A stretch of 64,000 nucleotides of DNA from Acorus gramineus (lineage: Eukaryota > Streptophyta > Magnoliopsida > Acorales > Acoraceae), in contig CM060847.1 of NCBI GenBank assembly GCA_030737835.1, positions 17,445,979-17,509,978 of the forward strand. Reading direction: 5' to 3'. Shown here one piece after another: positions 24,436 to 35,602 of this stretch; the stretch's first letter is position 1, and each line of letters begins with the position of its first letter. The position numbers and the translations under genes were made by a program. The notes below the pieces were generated by a model. That model did no database searches. It was not told where the DNA came from and worked only from the letters and a program-made list of their open reading frames with translations.

Positions 24436-24979
24436 AAAAAAAAAAAAAAAAAAAAACCCAACTTTAAATAAACAATGACGAACCAATGAAGCATCGCCGA
24501 AACTTCAACGAAACGCGTCTCTCTCTCTCTCTCTCTTAAGTCATTGCTTCCGTCACTTGCTCACATTCAATGGTGGCCGACGTCATCAGCTAGACTTCAT
24601 CAGCAATACTTCCATCATCAGTTCCCCCAAAAACCAATCCAAATCACGATTAGATTTTAGCAAAACCAAGCAATAAAAGTCGAAAAAAGGAAGCTTTTTT
24701 TGGTCCCTTCGATTCCTTTCACTCCCCTTTCAATTGGGTCTCCTTGGGATTCGTGATATTGTTTGGATTTCCCCTTCTGGGTTCTTTTAAAAAATGTGAT
24801 TTTTTTTACGAGGGTGGGAAAAATCGAAGATCTTCTGAGGGAGGTTTGTGTTTTTTTATCTGAATTTTAGCTGTTGTTGTTTGTTCTGATTTGATTTGTT
24901 TTGGGCATCTTTGATTCATTGTTTTTACGCCCAGTTTTCATTAATACATATGTCGTTCTGTTTTAATTGCAGTGCAGTT
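24436..24979 (+). promoter_or_regulatory. Probable promoter and 5' leader of the NPR gene
   Basis: Lies between a transposon relic and the leader repeats. It carries three TGACG cores: 24476-24480 on plus, and CGTCA (minus-strand TGACG) at 24551-24555 and 24581-24585, the last within GACGTCATC. TGACG is the binding core of TGA bZIP factors, known partners of NPR proteins. A CT run at about 24515-24536 resembles a plant pyrimidine patch near a start site. 'ttctgttttaattgcag' ending near 24972 looks like an intron acceptor, so a 5' UTR intron is possible. Confidence 0.45.
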
Positions 24980-25303
24980 GACCCAGCTAGGTTTTGATCA
25001 AAATAATGCAGTATCAAAACCCATTGAAAAGATCGATTTTTTTTGGGTGAGCCAGATAAGATCTGATCAAAATAGATGCAATAACACTCGAAACTTATGG
25101 AAAAATCGTTTTTTGGGGTGACCCAGAGAAGCACTGATAAAAAATAAATGCAATAACACTTGAAACAAATTGAAAAGTCTTTTTTTGGGGGGCGACCCAT
25201 ATAGATTTGGATCAGAATTGATGCTATAACACCCAAAAAATACTGAAAAAACAGTTTTCTGGGGTGACCCAGATAAAATCTGATCCCAATCCATGTGAAA
25301 AAC
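24980..25303 (+). repeat. ~72 bp tandem repeat with tiny upstream ORFs in the NPR leader
   Basis: The marker GACCCAG (or a variant) occurs at 24980, 25049, 25120, 25194 and 25266, giving spacings of 69-74 bp and about 4.5 copies that end at the main ATG. Upstream ORFs on plus: 25006-25050 (14 codons), 25076-25084 (ATG CAA TAA), 25097-25147 (16 codons), 25148-25156 (ATG CAA TAA), 25221-25229 (ATG CTA TAA) and 25293-25298 (ATG TGA). The ATGCAATAA ORFs sit at the same place in successive units. Antisense ORFs here only mirror the repeat. Confidence 0.88.
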
Positions 25304-28300
25304 ATGGCAAACCAGACTGAACCCTCCTCCTCATTGAGCTTCACCTCTTCTTCCTACCTTTCCAATGGCGCGAGCCGCAGCTACAAAATGACTACCCCAA
25401 CTGGTCCCGAACAGGGGACCAGCCTCGAAATCGTAAGCCTCAGCAAGCTCAGCTCCCACCTTGAGAAGCTCCTGATCGACACCGAACTCGACTGCTCTGA
25501 TGCGGAGGTGGTCATCGAAGGGACCTCCGTTGGGGTCCATCGGTGCATCTTGTCCGCGAGGTCCAAGTTTTTTCATGATCTCTTTGTGAGGGAGAATCAA
25601 TCGGTGGGCTCCAATGGGAAGCCAAAGTATTGCATGGAGGATTTGGTGCCGAATGGGAGGGTCAGTTACGAGGCGTTCATGGTGTTCTTGGGGTATTTGT
25701 ACACCGGGAAGCTCAAACAGTCACCTCCGGAGGTGTGCACGTGTGTTGACACGGCGTGCCCACACGATGCTTGCCGTCCAGCGGTCAATTTTGTCGTGGA
25801 GTTGTTGTATGCTTCTTCAGTGTTTCAGATTGCGGAGTTGGTCTCACTGTTTCAGGTAGATATGGTTTTGTTTCTATAAAGATAACTGTGTTTGTTTGTT
25901 TCCATATGTGCATGTATGATAGTGAGGAATTCAAAGCCTTTCAATTGAATGGATACATTATATATAGTTAGTTATATTATTTGGACTATGATCTTTCTTA
26001 AGAGACTATTTTTTATTATCTTTTATTGCTTCTTTCATCATGTGTCCCTTTTTGGAAATTCTTAGGTAATGACTTGATTAAGGTTTTTTTTATTTTTATT
26101 CCTGACTGAAGATGCAAATTAAGAAAGAGTAATTATTTTTACTAAATCAGTGGCTTTTCAAGGTGATTATGCAAATACTGATGAACAGATTTGGGAACAT
26201 GATGTCGGCATATCTTTTGATATAATATCTTTCTCAAGTCATAATGAGCCTGGTTATGCTAACAAAAATATATGAAAGCTCTTTGGATTAATCCCACATA
26301 TGCTCATTTAAGTTATACACACACACACACACTCTTTAAGACAAAGATAGCGGTCCCTTCATCTATAATGGGTGAAATGCAATATTGATTAGTGTGCTCA
26401 CTTTTACAATCATTCCATTGAAAGTTTTCTCTCTTCAAAAGTTGATTATTAATTGATTATATGAATTCTAACTATGAAAGCTCCAGGGGCATAGTAGTTT
26501 ATAATACTAATGCACACTAAAACAATGCCGTAATTCTCAATAATTTTTCATGTGGCATCAGCAGTTGTTCATTCTTCAATAATTTATTGTGGCTCCATTT
26601 TGTTCTCTTGAATAGCTATAAAATGAAGAAACTGAGTTTGATTCTGACATAAGAGTATTGTTTTTGTTTTTTTTTTCAGCGTCGCCTTCTCAACTTTGTT
26701 GAAAAGGCACTTGCGGAGGATGTAATCCCAATTCTCCAGGTTGCTTTCCATTCACAACTCAACCAGCTTCTAGCCCATTGCATCCAGAGAGTAGCACGAT
26801 CAGATCTTGACAGCATTTATCTGGAGAAAGAGCTTCCTCAAAAGGTTGTGGAAGAAATCAAATCTCTTCAGCTAAAATCTCTGCCAGAAGGATCTGAAGC
26901 CCCAATTGTGGACCCTGTGCATGAAAAAAGGGTCAGGAGGATCCACAGGGCGCTCGATTGTGATGATGTTGAGCTCGTAAAACTACTGCTAACTGAATCT
27001 AACATCACCTTGGACAATGCCAATGCACTACACTATGCAGCTGCCTATTGTGATTCAAAGGTTGTAGCTGAGGTACTGGATCTGGGATTGGCTGATGTTA
27101 ATCTTAAGAATCCAAGAGGATACACGCCTCTTCACGTGGCTGCCATGCGTAGGGAGCCGGCGGTGATTGTTTCGCTTTTGACTAAAGGTGCTAATGCATC
27201 AGAGACAACAGCGGATGGTCAAAGTGCCGTCAGTATATGCCGTAGACTGACAAGGACAAAGGATTATTATACAAAGACAGAACAGGGTCAGGAATCCAAT
27301 AAAGACAAGATATGTATAGATATTCTTGAGAGGGAGATGAGGAGAAACCCTATGGCTGGTGAAGAAACAACTTCCTCCCCGGTGATTGCCGATGATCTTC
27401 ACATGAAACTTCTGTATTTGGAAAATAGAGGTAATTTTCTGTCCATAACTTCTCTGATCCTTTCTGAATTTGATGATGGGTAGTCCTTAATTAAGATGGT
27501 CTTACATTTACTGGTGATGTCAAAGTTTGGCTTATGGTTGAAAATCTCCCATTTAAAAGTTGATTTCAGGGTTATTGGGTGTCAGCACATTCTACATATG
27601 TATAAGAATAGATCATATTATTTAAGCCGACCCCTTTTGCGGAGTTTGATGACACTTACAGGTTTGCCGCCTTGGGCGATGACATGGACTTCTTTTTTTC
27701 TCTGCGTCATTGTCCTTGGTCGAGTTGAAGAGGCTTCAACTTCAAACTCGGTAATCCCATGCATCACCCAGTGAAGTGAATCTTGATGAAGGAATAGTCT
27801 TTCCCTTTTGCTTTCATGCTCCATGTCGGCCTCACGCTCACCAAGAAAAATGCATGTCGAGGTGTTGGTGATGATTATTCATATATGACTGTATTTTGGT
27901 GATGGTGATATATATGAATTTGCATAGTTCATAAATTTGAAGTCATTGAAATAAGTCTTTTACATGGTCCAAGATTATGAAACGTCTCATGGGACCTTGT
28001 AAAGTCACCATTGTCATGTTAAATTTTAATGAATCCCAGTCTGGGATTCATTGAAATTTAACATGACAATGGTGACTAGGTAGACTATAGATGCACTTAT
28101 CTCGTTACCAGGTGGAACTGGTATAATCTGTTATGGTTGGCACATGGTAAGCCTGATTCTTATTTTTGATTTATTTTCGGGGATTCTAGCCTTCACCGTG
28201 GATGGGATGAATAACCTGAAACTGGAAAGCTGTTTGATTAGCACTGTAGCTATATGTCCAATTTTATATGGACAGCATCAATCTGCCATTCTGCCTGGAC

Positions 28301-31069
28301 AGTTGATATTCGTGAACAACATTCCAGCTGCACGCTATCTATAGTAAAGTGCCACTGGATAAACCTTACCAACTGAGGAATTATTCATTGCATTATCATA
28401 CTTGCATCCAACTGAACCCTGAATTAAATGTGGGTGATGGCACATGTGTGATGTTCTTTGCCCCTTAAAATAAATATGTGAAGATGGGTTTTCTAACTTT
28501 TATTTGTATAGTCTGTTTTTTTTTTTTTCTTTCTAACTTTCTAACTTTTTATTTGTATTGTTGTTATCTCTGGAACAACTTTAATCTAATTTGGTGCTTC
28601 TAACCTTCAATTATTCATTTTACCTACTAAATTTATCCTTGTGTTATTTGTGACTAAATTTACTCTGTTTTGTGTCTCCTTTTTATGTATAACTTTCTGA
28701 TGGCTAAGATTTTTCTTTGATTTCAGTTGCATTTGCTAGGTTGTTCTTTCCTGCTGAGGCCAAGCTCGCCATGGAAATTGCACAAGCAGAAACGACATCA
28801 GAATTTGCAGGTCTTTTGGCAAATAGAGGCTCATCTGGTAACCTGAGAGAGGTTGATTTAAACGAAACACCTTCTGTCCAAAAGAAAAGGCTTCGTTCAA
28901 GGATGGACGCACTGATGAGAACAGGTACCTTGACATTGTCAGATTCTTATTTCCTTTCAAGTACATATATATTCTATTATACAACTTCAAAATTTCAATT
29001 GTGGAAGAAAGATATGATAACAAGGAAAGGATTTGATGCTATATATTTCATGCACTATTTTAATTTATATCCGGACTCTGCTAATTGGGGCATCTACACA
29101 AAGTATGCATTTGACAACAAAAATATAGCAATGTCCAACGACCCTCGTATTGATTAATATTTGAATTCAAAGTCTCAATGGGATATGGATTTTGATTTCT
29201 ATTTTCTCCCGTAATCATATTCTAATGCCCCATACTTACGCAGCAAGTGTTCATATATAAACACAAACTATTCTCTCTTGATAAGCATTGTGGTTCTAAA
29301 CCACAGTATAGGTTCTCACCTCATCCTTTATCCCACAATCTATTGGGATCTTGAGTAGCCCAGTCTACCATGCCCATGATGGACACATGACAACCACCCT
29401 TCTCTATTCCCGTGCATCCCCATGTGACATCACATGCTCTGATACCAAATTTAACGCTGAATATTTGCATCATGGTTTTGTTTTTTGGAGCATCCACAGA
29501 CAGTAGTCACAGTACATATTTATTATTTAGTAAATCATTTCAAGGAATCTTTCATCTGTAACATGATTAATACACCATTGCATATTACTTTCCAACAGTG
29601 AAGAAAAAGGGCTCTGATTAGGCAGTAGTACAACATACATTATGCAGATGATATATCCACATCTTCTGTACCAATAAACATGCACCTAATGCCTCTTATT
29701 TCTCTGAAATCTGAAAGGAAGGCTATTAGAGCAGCTCCAATATGGAGATTTGAAGACCAATTCCCCTCGTCCAACTATAGGTCTTCATTTTCAAAATTAA
29801 TTCTATATTTGGAGACCCACTATTTAGGTCTCTATATGTCACATCAATGAGGATGTCACAAATGACTTTGTTAACTTATAACAACTTTTGATAAATGACA
29901 TTTAACTCCTACAAAATTATAAATTCCTAATTTTCCATTTGTATTTAATAAAAATATGGAATTTTGAAAAAAAAATTACAAAAAAATTTCATGTAAAGTT
30001 CAAAAGCAATGTTTCAAAAACCAAATCATTCATTGAACCGGAAAAATGAATGGGATAAAGAGTCACCGGTTCAATTGTCAAGTGATTCAAATTTCAAATG
30101 TGGGTGGTTTTAAAATTTCAAATTTCAAAATGAAAAATTTGAAATTCGAATTTCTAAAATTTTAAATTACACATCTCTCTCTCAAACTTTACTATAAAAC
30201 CTGTATATCATCACTATTATCCGTCATCTTAATAGTGATTTGAAGATCTACACCAAAAAATTAGGAATTTTAACAAATCAAAATAGTGATTTGAAGACCT
30301 ACATCAAAAAAATTGAAGATTCATCATTGGAATTGATGAGTTTTCAAAATAGCAAAATCTTCAAAATGAAGACCCCATTGGAGTTCAGGGGTCTTCAAAA
30401 GTTATAAATCTCCAAGGGGTCTTCAAAAGTTATAAATCTCCAATAGGAGTCTTCAAAATGAAGACCCCCATTGGAGATGCTCTTAGAGATGCAGTAGGTG
30501 CTTTTTTTTGCTGTGTCATGCACACTTATATATCGACCTCAGGTAGGTTTGGAGAGTAATACGTGAAATTTATTTGTGCCTACAAGTACAAAGTTCTGCA
30601 GGCACCAACTAATAAATTCTGTTGCATTTGAAATGAGTCTTTTCTCACTTGCATTTCACCAGACATGCGCTGCTAAATTTAACACAGTAGTGTACCCACA
30701 TTCGGCATAACATAGTAATCCATAAGAAAGTGCCAATGCATACTATATGTTATGATAGTTCACATGATTCTCTCTGAAATGGCTGAATGTTCAAATTAAA
30801 TTGCAGTGGAGATGGGCCGGCGTTACTTTCCCCACTGCTCTCTAGTGCTTGATAAGTTCATGGAGGACGACTTGCCCGACCTCTTTTACCTTGAAAGGGG
30901 CACACTCGATGAGCAGAACATAAAGCGTAAGCGCTTCGGCGAGCTCAAGGAGGACGTCAGGAAGGCATTTAGCAAAGACAAAGCTGAGAGCAACCGGTCT
31001 GGTTTGTCTTCCTCTTCATCCTCTTCTTCACAGAAGGAAGGTACAAGACAGAAAGGTGGGAGAAAGTAA
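25304..31069 (+). CDS. NPR3/4-like: NPR3/NPR4-type salicylic-acid receptor, four exons
   Basis: Exons 25304-25855, 26680-27430, 28727-28924 and 30807-31069, all with GT/AG introns, join in frame to 587 codons, the usual length for the family. The first ATG is 25304; the codons before it start with GTG. Domains: BTB/POZ (about 64-184) with VHRCILSARS; C2HC zinc finger C147-x4-C152-x-H154-x2-C157; ankyrin region (about 265-370, e.g. GYTPLHVAAMRREPAV); then LYLENRVAFARLFFPAEAK, the salicylate-binding core, whose Arg434 falls at the exon 2/3 junction. VDLNETP (477-483) is the EAR-like repression motif that marks NPR3/NPR4 rather than NPR1. KRKR (540-543) may be a nuclear signal. Known members bind salicylic acid, TGA factors and CUL3 adaptors to restrain defence genes. 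Expected site: nucleus. No disabling change seen. Confidence 0.96.
28003..28077. repeat. 37 bp near-perfect inverted repeat in NPR intron 2
   Basis: The arm 28003-28039 (starting AGTCACCATTGTCATG) pairs with 28041-28077 with one mismatch and a single-base spacer. The flank at 27961-28001 contains a shorter imperfect pair, 'acatggtcc' / 'gggaccttgt'. Transcribed as part of the intron, it would fold into a 37 bp hairpin. Confidence 0.9.
29729..30482. mobile_element. Harbinger-like element in NPR intron 3
   Basis: Bounded by GAGCAGCTCCAAT and the inverted ATTGGAGATGCTC, with TTA duplications at 29726-29728 and 30483-30485. 'tcaaaagttataaatctcca' is repeated twice near the right end. 754 bp, non-coding; it accounts for much of the length of intron 3. 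Confidence 0.85.
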
Positions 31070-31404
31070 AAAAGCAATATATATATTAGAATCTGAAGCT
31101 GTAGAAATGACTGTAGAGAAAATTTTGATTTTTGTGAATTTCCCTAACTGAAGTGGCCTAAACGTCGAAAATGTAGAGCTATTTTATGAAGCGTTGAACA
31201 TCTTTGTATTTCTGTTTGTGCCATTGTTTTAATAAGATATCGATTTCTGAACGTATTACCTCATCGATCAATCAATTCAATTTTAAAGGGTGGTTTTACT
31301 ATTATTTTTTTTTCTTCCAATTCAATGATGTGAAGCAACATATGATTGTTCACATTTTGGCGTACTTAGGGAGACAATGGACTTTGTGTGAGGGCTTACT
31401 TAGG
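31070..31404 (+). other. Likely 3' UTR of the NPR gene
   Basis: Sequence after the stop is unremarkable. 'aataaga' near 31232 could serve as a poly-A signal. Confidence 0.4.
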
Positions 31405-31538
31405 CTTGGATTGTCATTTAACAACAGATATCTTTTATTCTTCTTCAATCATAAGAAATCCTTATTTTAAGCTTGGATTGTCATTTAACAACAGATATCT
31501 TTTATTCTTCTTCAATCATAAGAAATCCTTATTTATAT
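31405..31538. repeat. Exact-looking tandem duplication, period 67
   Basis: 'cttggattgtcatttaacaa' at 31405 recurs at 31472 followed by the same 'cagatatcttttattcttct'. The two copies look identical by eye, so the duplication is recent. Confidence 0.92.
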
Positions 31539-31829
31539 TATACTTATATTGTAAAAATATGTGTGTACATTTTGTTCATTTTATCTAATCTGTACTCATA
31601 TTTTGATTTAATTATTAGTATAACATTGATTACAAGTAATGATGACATTTTATTAATCTATTATACATAAGGGTCTTGCAGCTCTGTTCATGTTCAAGCA
31701 TTATATTTTAGTGAAGGGTTGGGCTTCTGCTTCACTTTTAAAAGTCAACTTGGCAGGGTCCAATAAACTTGATGAAAAGGGAAATGTCAATACAAACAAT
31801 CAAACAAGGAACACTATGTCTCATTATAA
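31539..31829. other. Intergenic spacer
   Basis: AT-rich; nothing recognised. Confidence 0.4.
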
Positions 31830-32135
31830 TTTTTCACTATAACCATTCATACTAAAAAAAAAACAATAATAAATGAAATGATTTATAAAAAATTAAAAAA
31901 TGATTTGATATATGGATTCCATGATTTGATTAACATGTGATATCTCTGTATCAATGGAATGTATTTGAAGGAATAACACAATTCTAGAAGGACCTGTAAT
32001 ATAAATACCAGTTCATTCCCACGTATTCCAACATAACTATACCGATCTAATTATTCCAAACAAACAGCTTTTTAGACTTGTTCTCCTCCTATTCCCTTCT
32101 ATTCTCCCTCTATTCCATTACCCGCACAGCCCTAT
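31830..32135. mobile_element. Relic of the GTTTGG-class MITE
   Basis: Shares 'gatttataaaa', 'ataacacaattcta', 'ccaacataactatacc' and 'ctattcc' runs with 22561-22988 and 49354-49788. Ends are decayed and boundaries approximate. Confidence 0.4.
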
Positions 32136-32182
32136 ATATAAATTGTAATTTGTTGTTCTATCCATATTTATAAATGATTTTC

Positions 32183-32325
32183 TTAAGAACATATACAAGT
32201 CTACAGTGGATTTGGTGGACCTATTTAATATTCTGTTTAGATGACCAGGAGGTCTAGCAGGCATACACAGTATTTGTGATTTAAAGAAAATACAATTCGA
32301 ATTGTGTATTTTAAGATTTTCATCA
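32183..32325. repeat. Segment also present at 50481-50660
   Basis: 'acagtggattt', 'atattctgtttagatgacca' and 'cagtatttgtgatttaaaga' occur in the same order at both places. Unknown low-copy repeat. Confidence 0.75.
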
Positions 32326-32599
32326 TTATCTGACCAAAAGCAACACGGTTTAGCAAAGACTTTTATTCGCAATTACTTTTGTATTCTACACTCACAGGTT
32401 TGGTCTTAAAACACTGAAGAACATCTGTAACTCCCACTTTTGACAAACAAAGTAGAGTTTGAATAATTATTTAAGATTCTACTTCTGCAAGAATTATATT
32501 TGATCTAAATCTGTTCCCAAATACCACGGTGATCCCAATTGTTAAAAAAAAAGTTTTAATCATAAAAGAGCTTTTCAGAAATTTAATAAAGAAAAATGT

Positions 32600-32880
32600 T
32601 AGACTCAATCATTTTTACAGTCTAAAACTCGTATCACATGTGTTTTCATTTTAAAAAAAAATAAAAACATTATCTAATGAAATATATGCTTTAATAAAAA
32701 AAAGTATATCACTCTATTTCGAGTTGAATGAATGCATTTTAAGTGTAAGAAAAAAATTTAATGATTTATATATACATCGTCTAACGAGATATATGTTTCA
32801 CTGGATTTTTAACGAGGTTTATAGAATGGATAATGTTACATCCAGCCCCATTTCCAGCCTCAATTCTAATCTACATGAGT
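32600..32880. repeat. AT-rich foldback family with TCTAATGAA core
   Basis: Starts near 'catttttacagtctaaaact' and ends in a loosely inverted 'ccatttccagcctcaattct'. The middle has 'tatctaatgaaatatatgct'. Similar copies lie near 39951, 40430, 49810, 54045 and 54640. Probably a MITE family. Confidence 0.5.
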
Positions 32881-32904
32881 TTTGAATTTGTTAAAAATAG
32901 TATA

Positions 32905-33718
32905 TGTGGGGGATGGAATCCGGTTCTCCCCTCTCGGGCCGCATCTTCGATGATTCGGGGTTTGGATTTTAGACCCGAGATGGCGTGAGCTGGTTCTCCC
33001 TTTCACGTCAATTCATCACCGCCTGCAGCCTCCTTGATCGTCCGGCTCCTCCTTCCTTCCCCTGGGGCTTTGGGTACCTGAAACTCATACCAGTGTGGTG
33101 CCGGCTAACGCCCCTCTGACGCTCCAGTCCGTAAATCTCTCCCTTCCGGGAAGAAGAGGAATTTAGAGTCATTCCGTTTTCATAGGAGAGAGGGTCAGTG
33201 ATTGCATACTTCTAGAAGGAGGGGAAGTCTCACCTTTTATACTCCATAAGGGCGTGTCGAGCTTGGCCTTGCGGGGTGATCATATCATGATATGGAATCT
33301 CCACGTGGCCTCAGGATCCTTGAACACGTGGCTCCTAGGGATCATCATCATACTATAACCGTTCTTTTGGCGAACTGTCCTTTTCTAGTGTCAGGGAATA
33401 TTTTCTCCACTAACCGTTCTTCTGCAGAGGAGGGCCCTATGGCCGACCTGCCTTCTACTCGGGTATTGCCCTCTAGTCGGCTTAATCTTAAGGCCGGGCA
33501 ACGTGTGATTCCCGTCCTGCGACTTAACAGTGTATGGTTTCCTTTTTAGGTCGGGCTTAATCATCTGCCTGACTTTCGAAGGAAAGCAAATTCATCTGAG
33601 CCGTTGGTGAAATTTCGGGCCCATGGGTTCTCTTTCCTCCGGCCCATTTTTATCAACAGGGGCTGCTCCTAGTCCGGCCCTTGTGTTTATTCGGCACTGA
33701 CGAATTTGGTCACTTACA
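32905..33718 (-). repeat. Gypsy LTR, minus orientation, 814 bp
   Basis: Begins TGTGGGGGATGG on plus and ends CACTTACA. On the minus strand it contains GAGTATAAAAGG near 33240, a good TATA box. Its left 300 bp match the partial LTRs at about 37785-38092 and 39645-39949 in reverse orientation. Confidence 0.8.
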
Positions 33719-33908
33719 AATGCCCCCTTCTTTTAGGCTCTCGATTTCTTGGGGGCCCGGAAGAACTGTTCTGGGGAAGCCTGCCAGACTGAACGACTTG
33801 CTCACCAAGCCTTTCCTGGCGACTGGATTTGGGTGCTGGGCCCAATGGCTTGTGCCTACAACACTTGTCACTTTCTCGAGTTGCCCTCTTCATTTAGTAC
33901 CATTTACT

Positions 33909-33928
33909 GGGGGGGGGGGGGGGGGGGG
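33909..33928 (+). repeat. Run of 20 G
   Basis: A homopolymer inside the gypsy complex, capable of G-quadruplex formation and prone to length error in assemblies. Confidence 0.9.
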
Positions 33929-34072
33929 AATAACTACTCGATTTTAATTTTGCCGCCTCGTCTTCCTGAATCGACAGTGGCGATCAGGGTTCCGGTCCCG
34001 ATCCCTTTTATATGCTTTCTTGCTGTTGAGTTCTTAATTCAATAGGATTTTCTTTCTCGTAGGTTTTGTCTA

Positions 34073-35602
34073 GTGTGTCCTTCCACTCTTGTTCCTTGCT
34101 TAAAAATGGCCAACTTTCCCGAGAGCTTTGTTGTTGAGGAATATACCGAGGATATGCCCTCTCAACCAGATCCCGAAACCCTCCTACTCTACTCTGGCCA
34201 GATCGAGGCTGGCATGATTACCTTCCCATTATCTTTGCTGATAATGGAATTTTTGAGCTTCTTCAGCCTTCACCCTCTCCAGCTTGTCCCGAGCGCCTAT
34301 CGCATTTTGATGGCAGTTCCCGCCCTCAATCGTGCTTGCGACATCAACCTCTGCCTGAGCGAGGTGCGGAGCTTCTACGCATTGAAGTTCCTTAACGGAG
34401 AAGGCTGGATGTTCTACCTGGCGCGGAGGTGGGCTTCGCGGGAGCTGATCAAGGATGCGCAAGAGTTCATCTATGATTGGCAGTCCAAACTCTTCAAGAT
34501 TCAAGGCGCGTGGGCGCCCGAAGGTTGCATGTTTCGCGTTCCGCTCCATTGGAGGAACTCTTCCTTGGAATCTGGTTGGTCTTCTTCCTTGGTGTCAACC
34601 GTTTTGCCCTCTCTTTCCTTTTTAAAACATCCTCTTTTTGCAGGTGAATCGTCTCTCAATGCGTGTGCTCCTCAGGAGAGTCTCCGCATGGGGGACATCG
34701 GTCGTGCCCTAAGTTTTTGGGAGAGGAGCTGTAAATCTTTATTAGGTGGCACCTCTGTCAACCCCGGCGCGGCGCCTTCCCCGTCCCCTCTGCCATCTTC
34801 AAGCGGGGGTGTCTGTCCCAGAGTCTCTTCCTTGTCTCGGGGCAAGACGTCCAATCCTTCGTCCGTCGGCGGGGGCGCGTTGAAGAGGTCGAATCGCCGT
34901 CGTAAGGTGACGGTTAAGTTGGCGGTGCCTTACAACCTCCCGATCTAGATTGAGGAGGAGGACGAGGAGGAGGACTCTTTTCTCGGGGATGGCGGTCTCC
35001 TGAATCATCTAGCTCCCACACCTCTCATGAGTCATCAAGCTTCCTCATTCGCGGCCTCTGGAGAGCAAGCTTGGAGAAAGGAAGGAGCTCGTTGGGGTGA
35101 ATCTTCTAGAATAGAAGATCATGTCCGGCATTCCCGAGGCCTTCCGGAGGCTGCTGGAGAGCCCTGTGTGGCGGCCCCTGTTTCTTCTCCTCCAGCGTGG
35201 GCGCCCGGCCGTGCCCTCAGTCCCACCCTCCCTCAGTCTGCGGCTGGTGATCGATCTCTGACCGACGCTCAGTTCTTGGTGCCCCCTGCTCTTTCTTGCA
35301 AGGCTAGTCTTACAGCATGGGGGCACGTCACTGCCGCTGAGAGGGAGCTCGATAGGCTAAGGCGCCTTGTCAAAGAGGAGGAGGAAGAGCGATTTGGCGA
35401 CTTCTCTACTGGTTTTCACGCCGGCTTCATGGCCGCTCGAGGTGGTGAAGCCTTTCCCTCCTCGGTCCAGTTGAAAGGTGTGTACGATCTCTCTCTCCAT
35501 GAGAGACGTCATGGCCGCTTCGCGGAGGATGCTTCGAGCACCTCGGCTCAGGCTGACCCTTCTGCTTCTCGCCCTCATCGGTGGGAAGATGTCACTACGT
35601 GA
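34073..35602 (+). pseudogene. Gypsy-associated extra ORF region, copy 1 (fossil)
   Basis: Contains LLLYSGQIEAGMITFPLSLL and a RILMAVPALNRACDINLCLS segment typical of the plant 'putative gypsy type transposon' domain (PF04195 family, from memory). It runs opposite to the adjacent LTR, as antisense extra ORFs of Tat-type elements do. A downstream open stretch (35027-35602) is Ser/Pro/Glu-rich like the C-terminal parts of these proteins. Treated as part of the fossil. Confidence 0.6.

Noticed and set aside
24980-25303. Regularly spaced repeat as a CRISPR array
   Set aside because: Units are continuous ~72 bp tandem copies without unique spacers, in a plant gene leader.
25295-25303. Upstream GTG start for the NPR protein (three extra residues)
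   Set aside because: Plant nuclear genes start at ATG; the first in-frame ATG is 25304.
24925-25344. Minus-strand 139-codon ORF with repeated 'LGHPRK' peptides
   Set aside because: Shadow of the 72 bp tandem repeat in the NPR leader, which explains its periodicity.
33292-33549. ORFs within the gypsy LTR
   Set aside because: They lie inside the 814 bp LTR and have no domain similarity.
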